This document shows positions 1-5,755 of a stretch of DNA of 9,112 nt, piece after piece (within the stretch, counting starts at the first letter, position 1; each line of letters begins with the position of its first letter). The DNA is from an uncultured Collinsella sp. (GTDB lineage Bacteria > Actinomycetota > Coriobacteriia > Coriobacteriales > Coriobacteriaceae): the NCBI GenBank assembly GCA_902470925.1, contig CABRIF010000094.1:1-9112 (forward strand), given 5' to 3'. Made by a program: the position numbers and the translations under genes. A model generated the notes under the pieces. The model had not been told where the DNA came from. It made no database searches and worked only from the letters and a program-made list of their open reading frames with translations.

Positions 1-48
1 TCTACACAAGGAGTATCGTCGGCAGCGTCAGATGTGTATAAGAGACAG
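1..48 (+). other. Illumina Nextera P5/i5 adapter contamination
   Basis: Bases 1-7 match the end of the P5 oligo. Bases 8-15 (AAGGAGTA) equal the i5 index known as N507/S507. Bases 16-29 match the Nextera read-1 linker. Bases 30-48 are the 19-bp Tn5 mosaic end (AGATGTGTATAAGAGACAG). The order and spacing are exactly those of a Nextera library end. This is synthetic sequence left on a contig end, not a mobile element of the organism. Genomic sequence begins at about base 49. Confidence 0.98.
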
Positions 49-254
49 CGATATTGTTCTGTAACCCTCACAAGGGGCATTCTTCTAATCAGCTGAACCC
101 TACCATCATTTTCGGTATATTTCAGCATTTTTAGTAAATTGCCATACATCGCATAGCAAAACTCAGGCGAGGTCAGAGGCAGTTTTTTGACACCTTCTAT
201 AGGTTTGTCATGCAACGTTTCATGCGGTTGCAATTGGTAGCGTTCATAGATGTT
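49..254 (-). CDS. Truncated open frame, unknown product
   Basis: On the minus strand the frame is open from just after a TGA at 257-255 down to the adapter junction, about 68 codons, with no stop before the contig ends. I do not recognise the product. The translation is rich in charged residues and includes segments such as KPIEGVKKLPLTSPEF and MYGNLLKMLKYTENDG, followed by an Arg/Val-rich end. GC is about 43% over 61-180 by hand count, far below the genes to the right, which suggests foreign or repeat-derived DNA. No start is convincing: the in-frame TTG codons at 236 and 215 and the ATG at 149 all lack a Shine-Dalgarno. It may be the middle of a gene cut by the contig end, a gene remnant, or non-coding repeat sequence that happens to be open. 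Confidence 0.35.
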
Positions 255-416
255 TCAAAGGCGTATCAGGTGCCCGTGCGACGTGCGTTTCACGGCTCAA
301 AGCATCTATCACATCAAAGGAGGATTGGCCCCGAGGTTTCATCGGCGTGTCAGATACCTACGCAACGCGCGCTTTGGAGCCCGAAGCGCGCGTCATATCG
401 GAAAAGGAAGCCGATT
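249..416. repeat. Two-copy diverged 84-bp direct repeat
   Basis: Copy 1 (249-332) and copy 2 (333-416) align without gaps at an offset of 84. By hand count 43 of the first 67 positions agree, and about 18 of the 24 differences are transitions. The best conserved blocks are GTTTCA (252-257 and 336-341), GGCGT (260-264 and 344-348) and a block around CAAAGC/CGAAGC. Because 84 is a multiple of three, the copies stay in frame, and two plus-strand frames show a weak 28-residue protein repeat. Neither frame has gene-like context, so I call it a repeat, possibly a structured RNA element. Confidence 0.6.
365..393. repeat. Perfect 10-bp-arm inverted repeat (hairpin)
   Basis: ACGCGCGCTT (365-374) and AAGCGCGCGT (384-393) are perfect reverse complements separated by nine bases. 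A transcript from either strand would form a very stable stem. It sits inside the second copy of the 84-bp repeat. The corresponding part of the first copy has lost the pairing, so the hairpin belongs to copy 2 only. No T-run follows on either side, so it is not a standard intrinsic terminator. Confidence 0.75.
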
Positions 417-527
417 CTGGGGCACCTGCATGCCGTGCACCTTGAGATCTAAGCTGTCCCGTTCGGACTCCCAGATTCATGCTCCTCCCGCGCGCAAAGC
501 TAGATGCGCGCCTCGCCTACCCCTTTG

Positions 528-590
528 CAGATTCCGGGTTCGGATTTCAACCGTCTGGGAATCCATGGTTCGTCTCCTGGCCGTTCAAGG
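528..590 (-). repeat. Two inverted copies of the 41-bp element
   Basis: GATTCCGGGTTCG at 530-542 is the exact reverse complement of the core (CGAACCCGGAATC) of the direct array at 601-846. It is followed by AACCGTCTGG, matching the first part of the unit in reverse. A second, more diverged copy begins at about 561 with its core at 561-572 (ATCCATGGTTCG). The two inverted cores are about 30 bases apart rather than 41. They face the direct array head to head, with a short AGGCG/CGCCT hairpin (588-603) at the turning point. Confidence 0.65.
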
Positions 591-600
591 CGGTTTTTCG

Positions 601-846
601 CCTCCAGATGGACGAAACGCGAACCCGGAATCTGGGCAGCACCCTCAAACGGACAAGGGGCGAACCCGGGATCCCTCCAGCACCTCCAAACGGACCGGAC
701 CCGAACCCTGGATCACGATGGCGGCTCTCGATGGACGGGGCCCGAACCCGGAATCAAGACGGCGGCCCCAGACGGACGAAACACGCACCCGGAATTCCGC
801 CAACGCCCCCGGACGGACCGGAAGCGAACCCGGAATCGCCGGGCGG
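601..846 (+). repeat. Six-unit tandem array, exact 41-bp period
   Basis: The core GAACCC (one unit has GCACCC) begins at 621, 662, 703, 744, 785 and 826, always 41 bases apart. Units run 601-641, 642-682, 683-723, 724-764, 765-805 and 806-846. Within a unit the conserved parts are GGAC at positions 10-13 and CGAACCCGGAATC at about 20-32, while the last nine or so bases vary. As 41 is not a multiple of three, a reading frame would shift at every unit, which argues against coding. The conserved pairs of short blocks with variable ends do not resemble CRISPR: there are no unique spacers of constant length between long identical repeats. Function unknown. Confidence 0.9.
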
Positions 847-864
847 TGCCCAACCGCGAAACGC

Positions 865-1815
865 CTAGAGCATCGGCGCCAGCAGCAGGAAGTAGGCCAG
901 CACCACCACACCGAGCACGATGCGGTACACGCCGAACGCCTTGAAATCGTGCCGGCGCACGAAGCCCATCAGCCACTTGATGGCCACCAGCGAAACCACG
1001 AAGGCAACCGCGCAGCCCACCGCCATGATCGCGATCTCGTTGGTGCCGAACGTGCCGCCGTCGAGCACCACGTACTTCACCAGCTTGAGCGCGCTGGCAC
1101 CAAACATCACGGGAATGGCCAGGAAGAACGTGAACTTGGAGGCAACCGAGCGCGTGCAGCCCAACAGCAGGCCGCCGATGATCGTGGACCCGGAGCGCGA
1201 GGTGCCCGGGATCAGCGAGAGCACCTGGAACAGGCCGATCCCCAGCGCCGTCTTCCACGAGAGGTCCTCCAGCGTGGTGATGGCGCCGAAGTCACCGTCC
1301 TCCGTGGGCTCTACCGCCGCGGCGGGCTGCGCGAAATGCGCGCCGGCCGGCCGGCTACCGGGCACCACGCCCTCGGCCGCCGCGCGCGCCGCCAGGCTGC
1401 GGGCGCGCCAGCTTTCGATCACGATGAACGCCACACCGTACACGATCAGCGCCGCCGCCACCACGGTTGCGTTGTAGAAATGCTCCTCCATGAAGTTGTC
1501 CAGCGGGATGCCAATCACCGCCGCGGGAATGCAGCCCAAGATGATCTTGCCCCACAGCTTCAAGGTATCGGAGCGCTCCTCGCGCGTCTTGCCGAAGCCG
1601 AACGGCAGCAGGTCGCGCAGGAACAGCACGCACACGGCCAAAATGGCACCCAGCTGGATCACCACGAGGAACATGTTCCAGAACTCCTCGGACACGTTCA
1701 GCTTGACGAACTCATCCACCAAGATCATGTGGCCGGTCGAGGAGATGGGCAGCCATTCCGTAATGCCCTCGACCAGGCCCAAAAAGGCGGACTTGAGCAG
1801 CTCGATGATGTCCAC
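865..1815 (-). CDS. uppP: Undecaprenyl-diphosphatase (UppP/BacA family)
   Basis: Integral membrane enzyme that dephosphorylates undecaprenyl diphosphate, recycling the lipid carrier of peptidoglycan synthesis; the family confers bacitracin tolerance. The 316-residue product shows the N-terminal E-x3-E motif and conserved histidine (E16, E20, H29 in GLVEGITEWLPISSTGH) and the second signature PGTSRSG at 203-209, including the catalytic-site arginine R207. Hydrophobic helices cover most of the rest. It is longer than the usual 270 or so residues because of an Ala/Pro/acidic insert at about 138-182 before the second motif. I choose the GTG at 1815 because AAGGAGG (1826-1820) precedes it and the family's N-terminus starts there; an upstream ATG at 1938 would add 41 Arg/Ala-rich residues and is unlikely. 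It is divergent from the stress-protein gene, with the 41-bp repeat array just downstream. Confidence 0.95.
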   Translation of the reverse strand: MDIIELLKSAFLGLVEGITEWLPISSTGHMILVDEFVKLNVSEEFWNMFLVVIQLGAILAVCVLFLRDLLPFGFGKTREERSDTLKLWGKIILGCIPAAVIGIPLDNFMEEHFYNATVVAAALIVYGVAFIVIESWRARSLAARAAAEGVVPGSRPAGAHFAQPAAAVEPTEDGDFGAITTLEDLSWKTALGIGLFQVLSLIPGTSRSGSTIIGGLLLGCTRSVASKFTFFLAIPVMFGASALKLVKYVVLDGGTFGTNEIAIMAVGCAVAFVVSLVAIKWLMGFVRRHDFKAFGVYRIVLGVVVLAYFLLLAPML

Positions 1816-1819
1816 GGTG

Positions 1820-1826
1820 CCTCCTT
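1820..1826 (-). promoter_or_regulatory. Ribosome binding site deciding the uppP GTG start
   Basis: Minus-strand AAGGAGG lies four bases upstream of GTG (1815-1813). It fixes the start at the position matching the family's N-terminus and rules out the in-frame ATG at 1938. Confidence 0.8.
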
Positions 1827-1900
1827 GCAGATTCGAATACGCGCATGCGCCGGGCGCGCGTGCGCCCCGTGCGCATCGAGCGCGGTTTTGCCAAGGCCCT

Positions 1901-1906
1901 ATTATC
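1901..1906 (-). promoter_or_regulatory. Possible uppP -10 box (GATAAT)
   Basis: Minus-strand GATAAT is the best -10 match between the two divergent genes and would give a leader of about 80 bases. I see no good -35 hexamer at the expected distance, so this is tentative. Confidence 0.35.
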
Positions 1907-1939
1907 CCCCGCCTCGACCGGTTACCCCGAAAATGCACT

Positions 1940-1961
1940 CCGTTCGCGGATTTGCGAACGG
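1940..1961. promoter_or_regulatory. Perfect 8-bp inverted repeat in the divergent promoter region
   Basis: CCGTTCGC (1940-1947) and GCGAACGG (1954-1961) pair perfectly around six bases (GGATTT). The repeat lies between the proposed uppP and stress-protein -10 boxes, about 30 bases upstream of the latter. That is a natural place for an operator. It could instead be a hairpin in an RNA, but no T-run follows. The binding protein is unknown. Confidence 0.45.
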
Positions 1962-1990
1962 TTCGCCCTCCATGGATTCTCCCAAAGGGG

Positions 1991-1996
1991 TATAAC
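1991..1996 (+). promoter_or_regulatory. Probable -10 box of the stress-protein gene (TATAAC)
   Basis: TATAAC matches TATAAT at five of six positions and would place transcription start near 2003, giving a leader of about 57 bases. No clear -35 hexamer is found 16-18 bases upstream, which suggests activator-dependent or alternative-sigma use, or a weak promoter. Confidence 0.45.
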
Positions 1997-2046
1997 TAGC
2001 GTATGGTAAAGCACCATGCGGCGGGCACGGCGCCGGTCGCCCGAGC

Positions 2047-2054
2047 AAAGGAGG
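2047..2054 (+). promoter_or_regulatory. Ribosome binding site deciding the stress-protein start
   Basis: AAAGGAGG, five bases before the ATG at 2060, selects that start over the in-frame ATG at 2003. Confidence 0.8.
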
Positions 2055-2059
2055 CTCCT

Positions 2060-2497
2060 ATGCACGAGGGTTATACCAAGGTTTTTGTCGCACTCGACGG
2101 CACCGAGCAGCAGGATTTCGTGCTGGCGCGCGCCATCAAGGTGGCGGCGAACAACAATGCAAGCCTGGTCATCGGCCATGTGATTGACTCCACGGCACTT
2201 GAATCGGCTGGCTCCTATCCGGCCGACCTGGTGCAGGGCCTGCAGGACGCGTTCACCAACTCGATTGCCGACCAGGTTCAGGAGGCAAAGGAGAACCCGG
2301 ACATCCCCGATGTCGAGGTCATGATTCGCGCCGGCCGCATTCGCGAGACGCTCAAAGACGAACTGCTCGACGTGGTGCAACCCGACCTGGTGCTGTGCGG
2401 CGCGCGCGGTCTGTCCTCGATCAAATACGCGCTGCTCGGGTCCATCTCGACTTTCTTGCTCCGCAATACGGAGTGCGATATTCTTGTAGTCAAGTAG
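2060..2497 (+). CDS. Universal stress protein (UspA family)
   Basis: Small cytoplasmic single-domain Usp of 145 residues, the usual length. Family members bind ATP or are otherwise induced under stress; the exact role here is unknown. The fold begins with YTKVFVALDGTEQ, carrying the ATP-contacting Asp (D13). Near the C-terminus is the ATP-binding signature G-x2-G-x9-G-S (G114, G117, G127, S128), so it should be the ATP-binding type. The last strand is CDILVVK. The start at 2060 is preceded by AAAGGAGG (2047-2054) with a five-base spacer. An upstream in-frame ATG at 2003 would add 19 residues lying within the leader and lacking a site, so I reject it. The gene stands alone, divergent from uppP and convergent with the LacI gene. 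Confidence 0.93.
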   Translation: MHEGYTKVFVALDGTEQQDFVLARAIKVAANNNASLVIGHVIDSTALESAGSYPADLVQGLQDAFTNSIADQVQEAKENPDIPDVEVMIRAGRIRETLKDELLDVVQPDLVLCGARGLSSIKYALLGSISTFLLRNTECDILVVK

Positions 2498-2534
2498 GGT
2501 TTCCCTGCTTCTTTGCCCCGGTCGCACCACCCAT

Positions 2535-2553
2535 CCGGACTCCATTCCGGTTT
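2535..2553 (+). terminator. Weak hairpin terminator candidate after the stress-protein gene
   Basis: CCGGA (2535-2539) pairs with TCCGG (2546-2550) over a six-base loop and is followed by TTT and a C-run. It begins about 38 bases after the stop codon. The stem is short and the T-tract minimal. Confidence 0.35.
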
Positions 2554-2598
2554 CCCCCAATCGCGGCCGGGGCATTGTTATGCCGAGGGGTCGCGCGG

Positions 2599-2640
2599 TG
2601 CGGTGGGCCGAGTGCGGCAACAGCACCGGCGGCCACCGCA
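2599..2640. terminator. Long-stem hairpin between convergent genes
   Basis: TGCGGTG(G)GCC at 2599-2609 pairs with GGCCACCGCA at 2631-2640, ten base pairs with one bulged G, around a loop of about 21 bases. It lies between the 3' ends of the stress-protein gene (plus) and the LacI gene (minus), so it could slow transcription from both sides. No T-tract is present on either side. Confidence 0.35.
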
Positions 2641-2680
2641 GCGGGGCCGCAACAGCGCCGGCAGCTACCGCAGCGGCGCC
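2614..2680. repeat. 32-bp imperfect tandem duplication at the 3' end of the LacI gene
   Basis: Bases 2614-2648 and 2646-2680 agree at 30 of 35 positions at an offset of 32. The right copy spans the last LacI codons and its stop (2665-2667). In the left copy the base corresponding to the stop has changed, so no stop is read there. The period is not a multiple of three. Confidence 0.7.
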
Positions 2681-3744
2681 ACGCTGTCGTTTTCAACCAG
2701 GCGCGGGGCGAGCACGCGGTCGATAAATGCCGGGGACGCAGAAGCAGGCGCAGCCTCCTCCACATCAGCAGCTTCGGCCAGGCCCTGGCCCCCCGTCGCA
2801 CCGCGTGTGCCCAAACGGGCCAGCAGCAGCTCGAGCGCATGGTCGGCAAGCTCAGGGACGTTTTGCTCGATGGCAGTCAGCGCCGGTTCGAACAGGGCGT
2901 CGGCGGCGGAGTTGTCATAGCTCACCAGCGAATAGTCGCGCGGCACGCGCTTGCCGGCAGCGTACAGGCACTTGAGGGCACCCAGCGCGATATTGTCCGA
3001 ACTGGCAAACAGCGCGGTGGCGTCGCTTTCCAGCACCCGGGCGGCCGCACGGGCACCATCGGCGATGTAGTAGTCGCTCTCGAACACATAGGTGTCACCC
3101 ACCGCGATGCCGCGCTCGCTCAGCGCCCGGCGATACCCCGCCAGGCGCGCGCGACCGGTGTGCGACGAGGTGTTCACCAAACAGGCGATGCGCCGATGCC
3201 CCGCCTCGATCAGGCGGCGCGTTGCCAGATACCCGCCCAGCTCGCTGTCGAAGCGCACCCGGTCGCACGGCACGGCGTCGATGAAGCGATCCACCATCAC
3301 GAGCGGCACCGGCAGCGTGGACAGGCTCTCCACCAGGCGCGCATCGGCGTCAAGCTCATGGGCGGTCACCAAAAACAGGCCGTCGACCCCGCGGTTGATG
3401 AGCAGGCGCACCAGCTCATCCTCGTGCTCGGAGCTCACGTCGGAATTTAGGATGAACAGGACGTAGCCGTGCTCACGGCATCGGACCTCGAGGTTTTTGG
3501 CGAGTGAGGAGAAGAAACGGCTCTCGATGTTCGGCACGATCAGGCCGAGGGTGCGGGACCGCTGCATGACCAGGCTGCGCGCGATCTGGTTGGGCACGTA
3601 GCGCAGGCGCGCGGCGGCCTCCTTGATGCGGCGCCGATTCTCCTCCGAGATGCGGCACGGGCGGTCGTTCAGCACGAGCGATACCGCCGAGGGGGACAGC
3701 CCCACCTCGCGCGCAATCTCTTTCAGCGTGACCTTCGCCGCCAT
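2665..3744 (-). CDS. LacI-family transcriptional regulator
   Basis: 359-residue DNA-binding repressor with a sugar-sensing domain. The N-terminal helix-turn-helix is at about 5-26 (TLKEIAREVGLSPSAVSLVLN) and the hinge helix at about 49-63 (YVPNQIARSLVMQRS). A periplasmic-binding-protein-like effector domain follows, starting GLIVPNIESRFF and including the typical ASSDNIALGALKCL segment (247-260). The C-terminus shows the family's APRLVENDSVA element. An Ala/Gly/Glu-rich insert at about 312-338 precedes it and makes the protein somewhat longer than the usual 330-345 residues. The start is preceded by GAGGAG (3755-3750). It is the only regulator in the window and follows the glycosidase and permease on the same strand, so it most likely controls this locus; ligand and operator are not proven. 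A gap of 295 bases from the glycosidase suggests its own promoter. Confidence 0.93.
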   Translation of the reverse strand: MAAKVTLKEIAREVGLSPSAVSLVLNDRPCRISEENRRRIKEAAARLRYVPNQIARSLVMQRSRTLGLIVPNIESRFFSSLAKNLEVRCREHGYVLFILNSDVSSEHEDELVRLLINRGVDGLFLVTAHELDADARLVESLSTLPVPLVMVDRFIDAVPCDRVRFDSELGGYLATRRLIEAGHRRIACLVNTSSHTGRARLAGYRRALSERGIAVGDTYVFESDYYIADGARAAARVLESDATALFASSDNIALGALKCLYAAGKRVPRDYSLVSYDNSAADALFEPALTAIEQNVPELADHALELLLARLGTRGATGGQGLAEAADVEEAAPASASPAFIDRVLAPRLVENDSVAPLR

Positions 3745-3812
3745 GCCCGCTCCTCACCCGCCTGTTTTCGGCGCAACCGTATCTCAGGTATCGTGCCGCA
3801 GGCCGCCGGAAA

Positions 3813-3818
3813 GGTCAA
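3813..3818 (-). promoter_or_regulatory. Possible -35 box for the LacI gene (TTGACC)
   Basis: TTGACC matches TTGACA at five of six positions and lies about 70 bases upstream of the LacI start. The -10 is unclear: CACGAT at 17-base spacing or GATACC at 20-base spacing are both poor. Tentative. Confidence 0.3.
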
Positions 3819-4010
3819 CCGGGACAAACGCCACCGAGGATCCCGGCCGGCAGGCGAGCCGACAGCTCACCCGGTCATGCACGCAGGCGGACCTGGCGCG
3901 CGCAGATACGACGGTGCCGAGCGCGCGAACGCAGCCACCGCGGCAGATCGAGCCCCACGCGCCCAAGCCCGATCAGGCGGGGCCGGGTCGCACTGGCCCT
4001 GCCCGCAGTT

Positions 4011-4038
4011 GGGTTGGGCGCGCACGCGCAGCCCACCC
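4011..4038 (-). terminator. Strong hairpin just after the glycosidase stop codon
   Basis: On the minus strand GGGTGGGC-T-GCGC pairs with GCGC-GCCC-A-ACCC, about twelve base pairs with two single-base bulges and a tiny loop, starting one base after the stop. There is no T-tract, so termination may be factor-dependent, or the hairpin may protect the mRNA 3' end. Confidence 0.45.
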
Positions 4039-4039
4039 C

Positions 4040-5506
4040 CTACAGCTCGAGCACCACTAGGGCATCATGGGCGAAGGGGTGCTGCGGCACGAGCACGCGT
4101 CCGTCCGCCCCGCGCTGTGCCGTCAGATGCGCCACCCGGCGCTGTTCAAGGTCGAGCGCGTAGGCGCGACAGGTGCCAGCGGCGCCCTCGGCGCTCCCCG
4201 GTCCCACCGTATCGCCGCCGGGCTGCCCCGCATCCTCGCACCCGCGCAGCCGCAGGCGCGTCGCGTGGGGCAGATACGCCACCACGCGCGACCCCGCACG
4301 CGCCACCCGGATAGCCTCACGGTCGTCATCCAGCAGCTCCTGCGCCGGCTCCAGCGGCGCGGCGGCGCATATGCGCTCCAGAACCTGGGGGATCAGCCCG
4401 AAGTCCCACGCACCTGCGAACTGCAGGCACTCCTGCCATCGGTACGGCGCGTCGAACCCCTCGCCCAGCGCCGACGCCCCGCTTGCCACCGTCTGCCAAT
4501 TCCAGACGCCGTGCGCGCCGTAGGTCACGCCGGCCGACGCGCCCGACAGGATGCTCGACCAGGCGCTCGCCCGGCAATCCCGCGCCGAGAACCGCCAGTA
4601 CACGTTGCGGCTGGCACCCATCTGCTCATAGCACGGCTCGGCATTCACCAGCGGCTTTTTGGGGTAGCGCGCGCGGAAATCGACCGGCAGCCGCCATGCC
4701 TCGTCCTGCGCCCCATAGTTATGGCCCGGCTGAAACATATAGAAGTCCAAACGGTCCAGAAACTGCTCGGGCAGGGTGCGGTTGGCGCGGTTGATGTGCA
4801 TGCAGCGCAGTTGCTCGGGGGCCTCGGCGCAGATCGCATCCAGCGCCTCCTCGTAATAGCGCACGGCCTCCTCGCTCGAAAAGTCCGTGTCGCCCGAGAC
4901 CACGTACACCGGGTCGAACGCACCCAGCTCCTCAACCACGCGATGCACGTGCGCGCGCACCTCCTGCAGGGGCATGCAAGGTGCACCCATCCGCTGGGCG
5001 ATGGCGCTGCCCCAGGTTCCCGGCACGTAGTTGCACCACAACAGCACGAGCGCCGGCCGCAAACCGTGAGCCTGCGCGCGGCGGCACATCTCACGGGCGC
5101 GCTCCCACCACTGCGGATTCGGGGCCGTCCAATCGAACACCGTGCCGTCGTCGCTGGCATAGGGGTAGATGCCCAAATCGGGCCGGCAGCGGTCCCACTG
5201 GGGCAGCGTATTGATCTGCAGGACATTCATCCCCTGCTCCGCGCGGCGAGCAAGGTAGTACTCCCAATCGTCGAGCGCGATGTTCGAAAATGCGCTCCAG
5301 CAGGTATCGGCAAGCCAAAACCACGGGCGGCCATCGCAGGTAAAGCCGTCTCCGCGCTCGTTGACGGCCAGCGCACCGAGCGGGTGACGAACTCGAGCTG
5401 CTCCGGTGGCCCGCACGGTCTCCGCAACCTGCGCTCCGCCAAACGGTGCCGTGGCCCCATTCACACGTTGCTCCCGCATCCCGGCCCTGTCGTTCATGGC
5501 GCTCAT
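4040..5506 (-). CDS. DUF4038 glycoside hydrolase, GH140/apiosidase-like
   Basis: 488-residue TIM-barrel glycosidase of the DUF4038 family, to which the GH140 apiosidases belong. The N-terminal part shows the family's opening (GRPWFWLADTCW, 59-70, then RAEQGMNVLQINTLPQ). Candidate catalytic acids are in VVSGDTDF (202-209; D206, D208) and VNAEPCYE (287-294; E290, E294), positions where the family has its conserved acid and nucleophile. AHGVWNW (331-337) lines the barrel. The last 90 or so residues look like the small beta-sandwich domain often found C-terminal in this family. No signal peptide or lipobox is visible, so it should act in the cytoplasm on imported substrate. The ATG at 5506 is chosen because GAAAGGGG (5520-5513) precedes it; the upstream extension to 5647 is basic and unlike the family. 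Family assignment is good; the exact sugar is unknown. Confidence 0.85.
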   Translation of the reverse strand: MSAMNDRAGMREQRVNGATAPFGGAQVAETVRATGAARVRHPLGALAVNERGDGFTCDGRPWFWLADTCWSAFSNIALDDWEYYLARRAEQGMNVLQINTLPQWDRCRPDLGIYPYASDDGTVFDWTAPNPQWWERAREMCRRAQAHGLRPALVLLWCNYVPGTWGSAIAQRMGAPCMPLQEVRAHVHRVVEELGAFDPVYVVSGDTDFSSEEAVRYYEEALDAICAEAPEQLRCMHINRANRTLPEQFLDRLDFYMFQPGHNYGAQDEAWRLPVDFRARYPKKPLVNAEPCYEQMGASRNVYWRFSARDCRASAWSSILSGASAGVTYGAHGVWNWQTVASGASALGEGFDAPYRWQECLQFAGAWDFGLIPQVLERICAAAPLEPAQELLDDDREAIRVARAGSRVVAYLPHATRLRLRGCEDAGQPGGDTVGPGSAEGAAGTCRAYALDLEQRRVAHLTAQRGADGRVLVPQHPFAHDALVVLEL

Positions 5507-5755
5507 CGCACGCCCCTTTCGCTCTTTGGCATCACCTAACACGCACCGCCGCCGCACACGCACCGCGCTCACAAATCCATGCGTCCACCGTTGCGGCGGG
5601 CACCCGTCCCAGCAAACGCGCACATGCCCACCGGAAACGATGGGCACGGCGCGTGCACCTTGTTATACAGCTGCGGTCGCAGCCCTTCGCCCGCGCAAGC
5701 ACGCGGGAACACAGAACACGTCGCCCCTGCAGCTCAACCCACGCAATCGGGCCGT
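5507..5755. other. Intergenic stretch between the permease and glycosidase genes
   Basis: No gene is supported in these 249 bases. It holds a small perfect inverted repeat GCTGC-GGTC-GCAGC (5670-5683) and, directly downstream of it on the minus strand, a TATAAC hexamer (5667-5662) that could be a -10 box for the glycosidase gene. No convincing terminator follows the permease stop, so read-through is also possible. Confidence 0.5.
5662..5683 (-). promoter_or_regulatory. Possible internal promoter with small palindrome, glycosidase gene
   Basis: Minus-strand TATAAC (5667-5662) matches the -10 consensus at five of six positions and follows a perfect 5-bp inverted repeat (5670-5683) by two bases. 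The leader would be about 150 bases and no -35 is obvious. Confidence 0.25.

Larger units (their letters stand above)
49..864. other. Gene-poor repeat-rich region at the contig edge
   Basis: No complete, convincing gene is seen across these roughly 816 bases. From left to right they hold an AT-richer stretch with a truncated minus-strand open frame (49-254), two diverged 84-bp direct copies (249-416) and a perfect 10-bp-arm hairpin (365-393). These are followed by two inverted copies of a short element (about 528-590) and six direct copies of it at an exact 41-bp period (601-846). The array ends 18 bases short of the uppP stop codon, so it would form the 3' flank of the uppP transcript. Long plus-strand frames cross this region but run antisense through uppP and are treated as shadows. 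Confidence 0.7.
3745..4039. other. Intergenic stretch between the glycosidase and LacI genes
   Basis: Very GC-rich and without a supported gene. It contains the hairpin after the glycosidase stop (4011-4038) and a good minus-strand -35 hexamer TTGACC (3818-3813). A GCAACCGT octamer at 3773-3780 also occurs inside the palindrome at 7544-7559. No copy of TAAACATGTTTA is present. Confidence 0.55.

Noticed and set aside
30..48. Native Tn5-type transposon end
   Set aside because: The mosaic end is preceded by the exact Nextera linker, i5 index and P5 tail, so it is library adapter.
183..188. T-run (TTTTTT) as a plus-strand intrinsic terminator
   Set aside because: No stable stem directly precedes the run, and on the other strand it is part of an open frame.
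601..846. CRISPR array
   Set aside because: The units are contiguous and diverged, only two short blocks are conserved, there are no unique spacers between identical repeats, and no cas gene is in the window.
250..1995. Long plus-strand frame (581 codons) crossing the repeats and antisense to uppP
   Set aside because: It overlaps the clearly functional uppP on the other strand, is rich in His/Arg/Gln/Ala as expected from antisense GC-rich codons, has no ribosome binding site and runs through a repeat array with a non-triplet period.
4067..5539. Long plus-strand frame (490 codons) antisense to the DUF4038 gene
   Set aside because: A GC-rich shadow: no ribosome binding site, no recognisable motif, and the opposite strand shows conserved glycosidase motifs with a good start.
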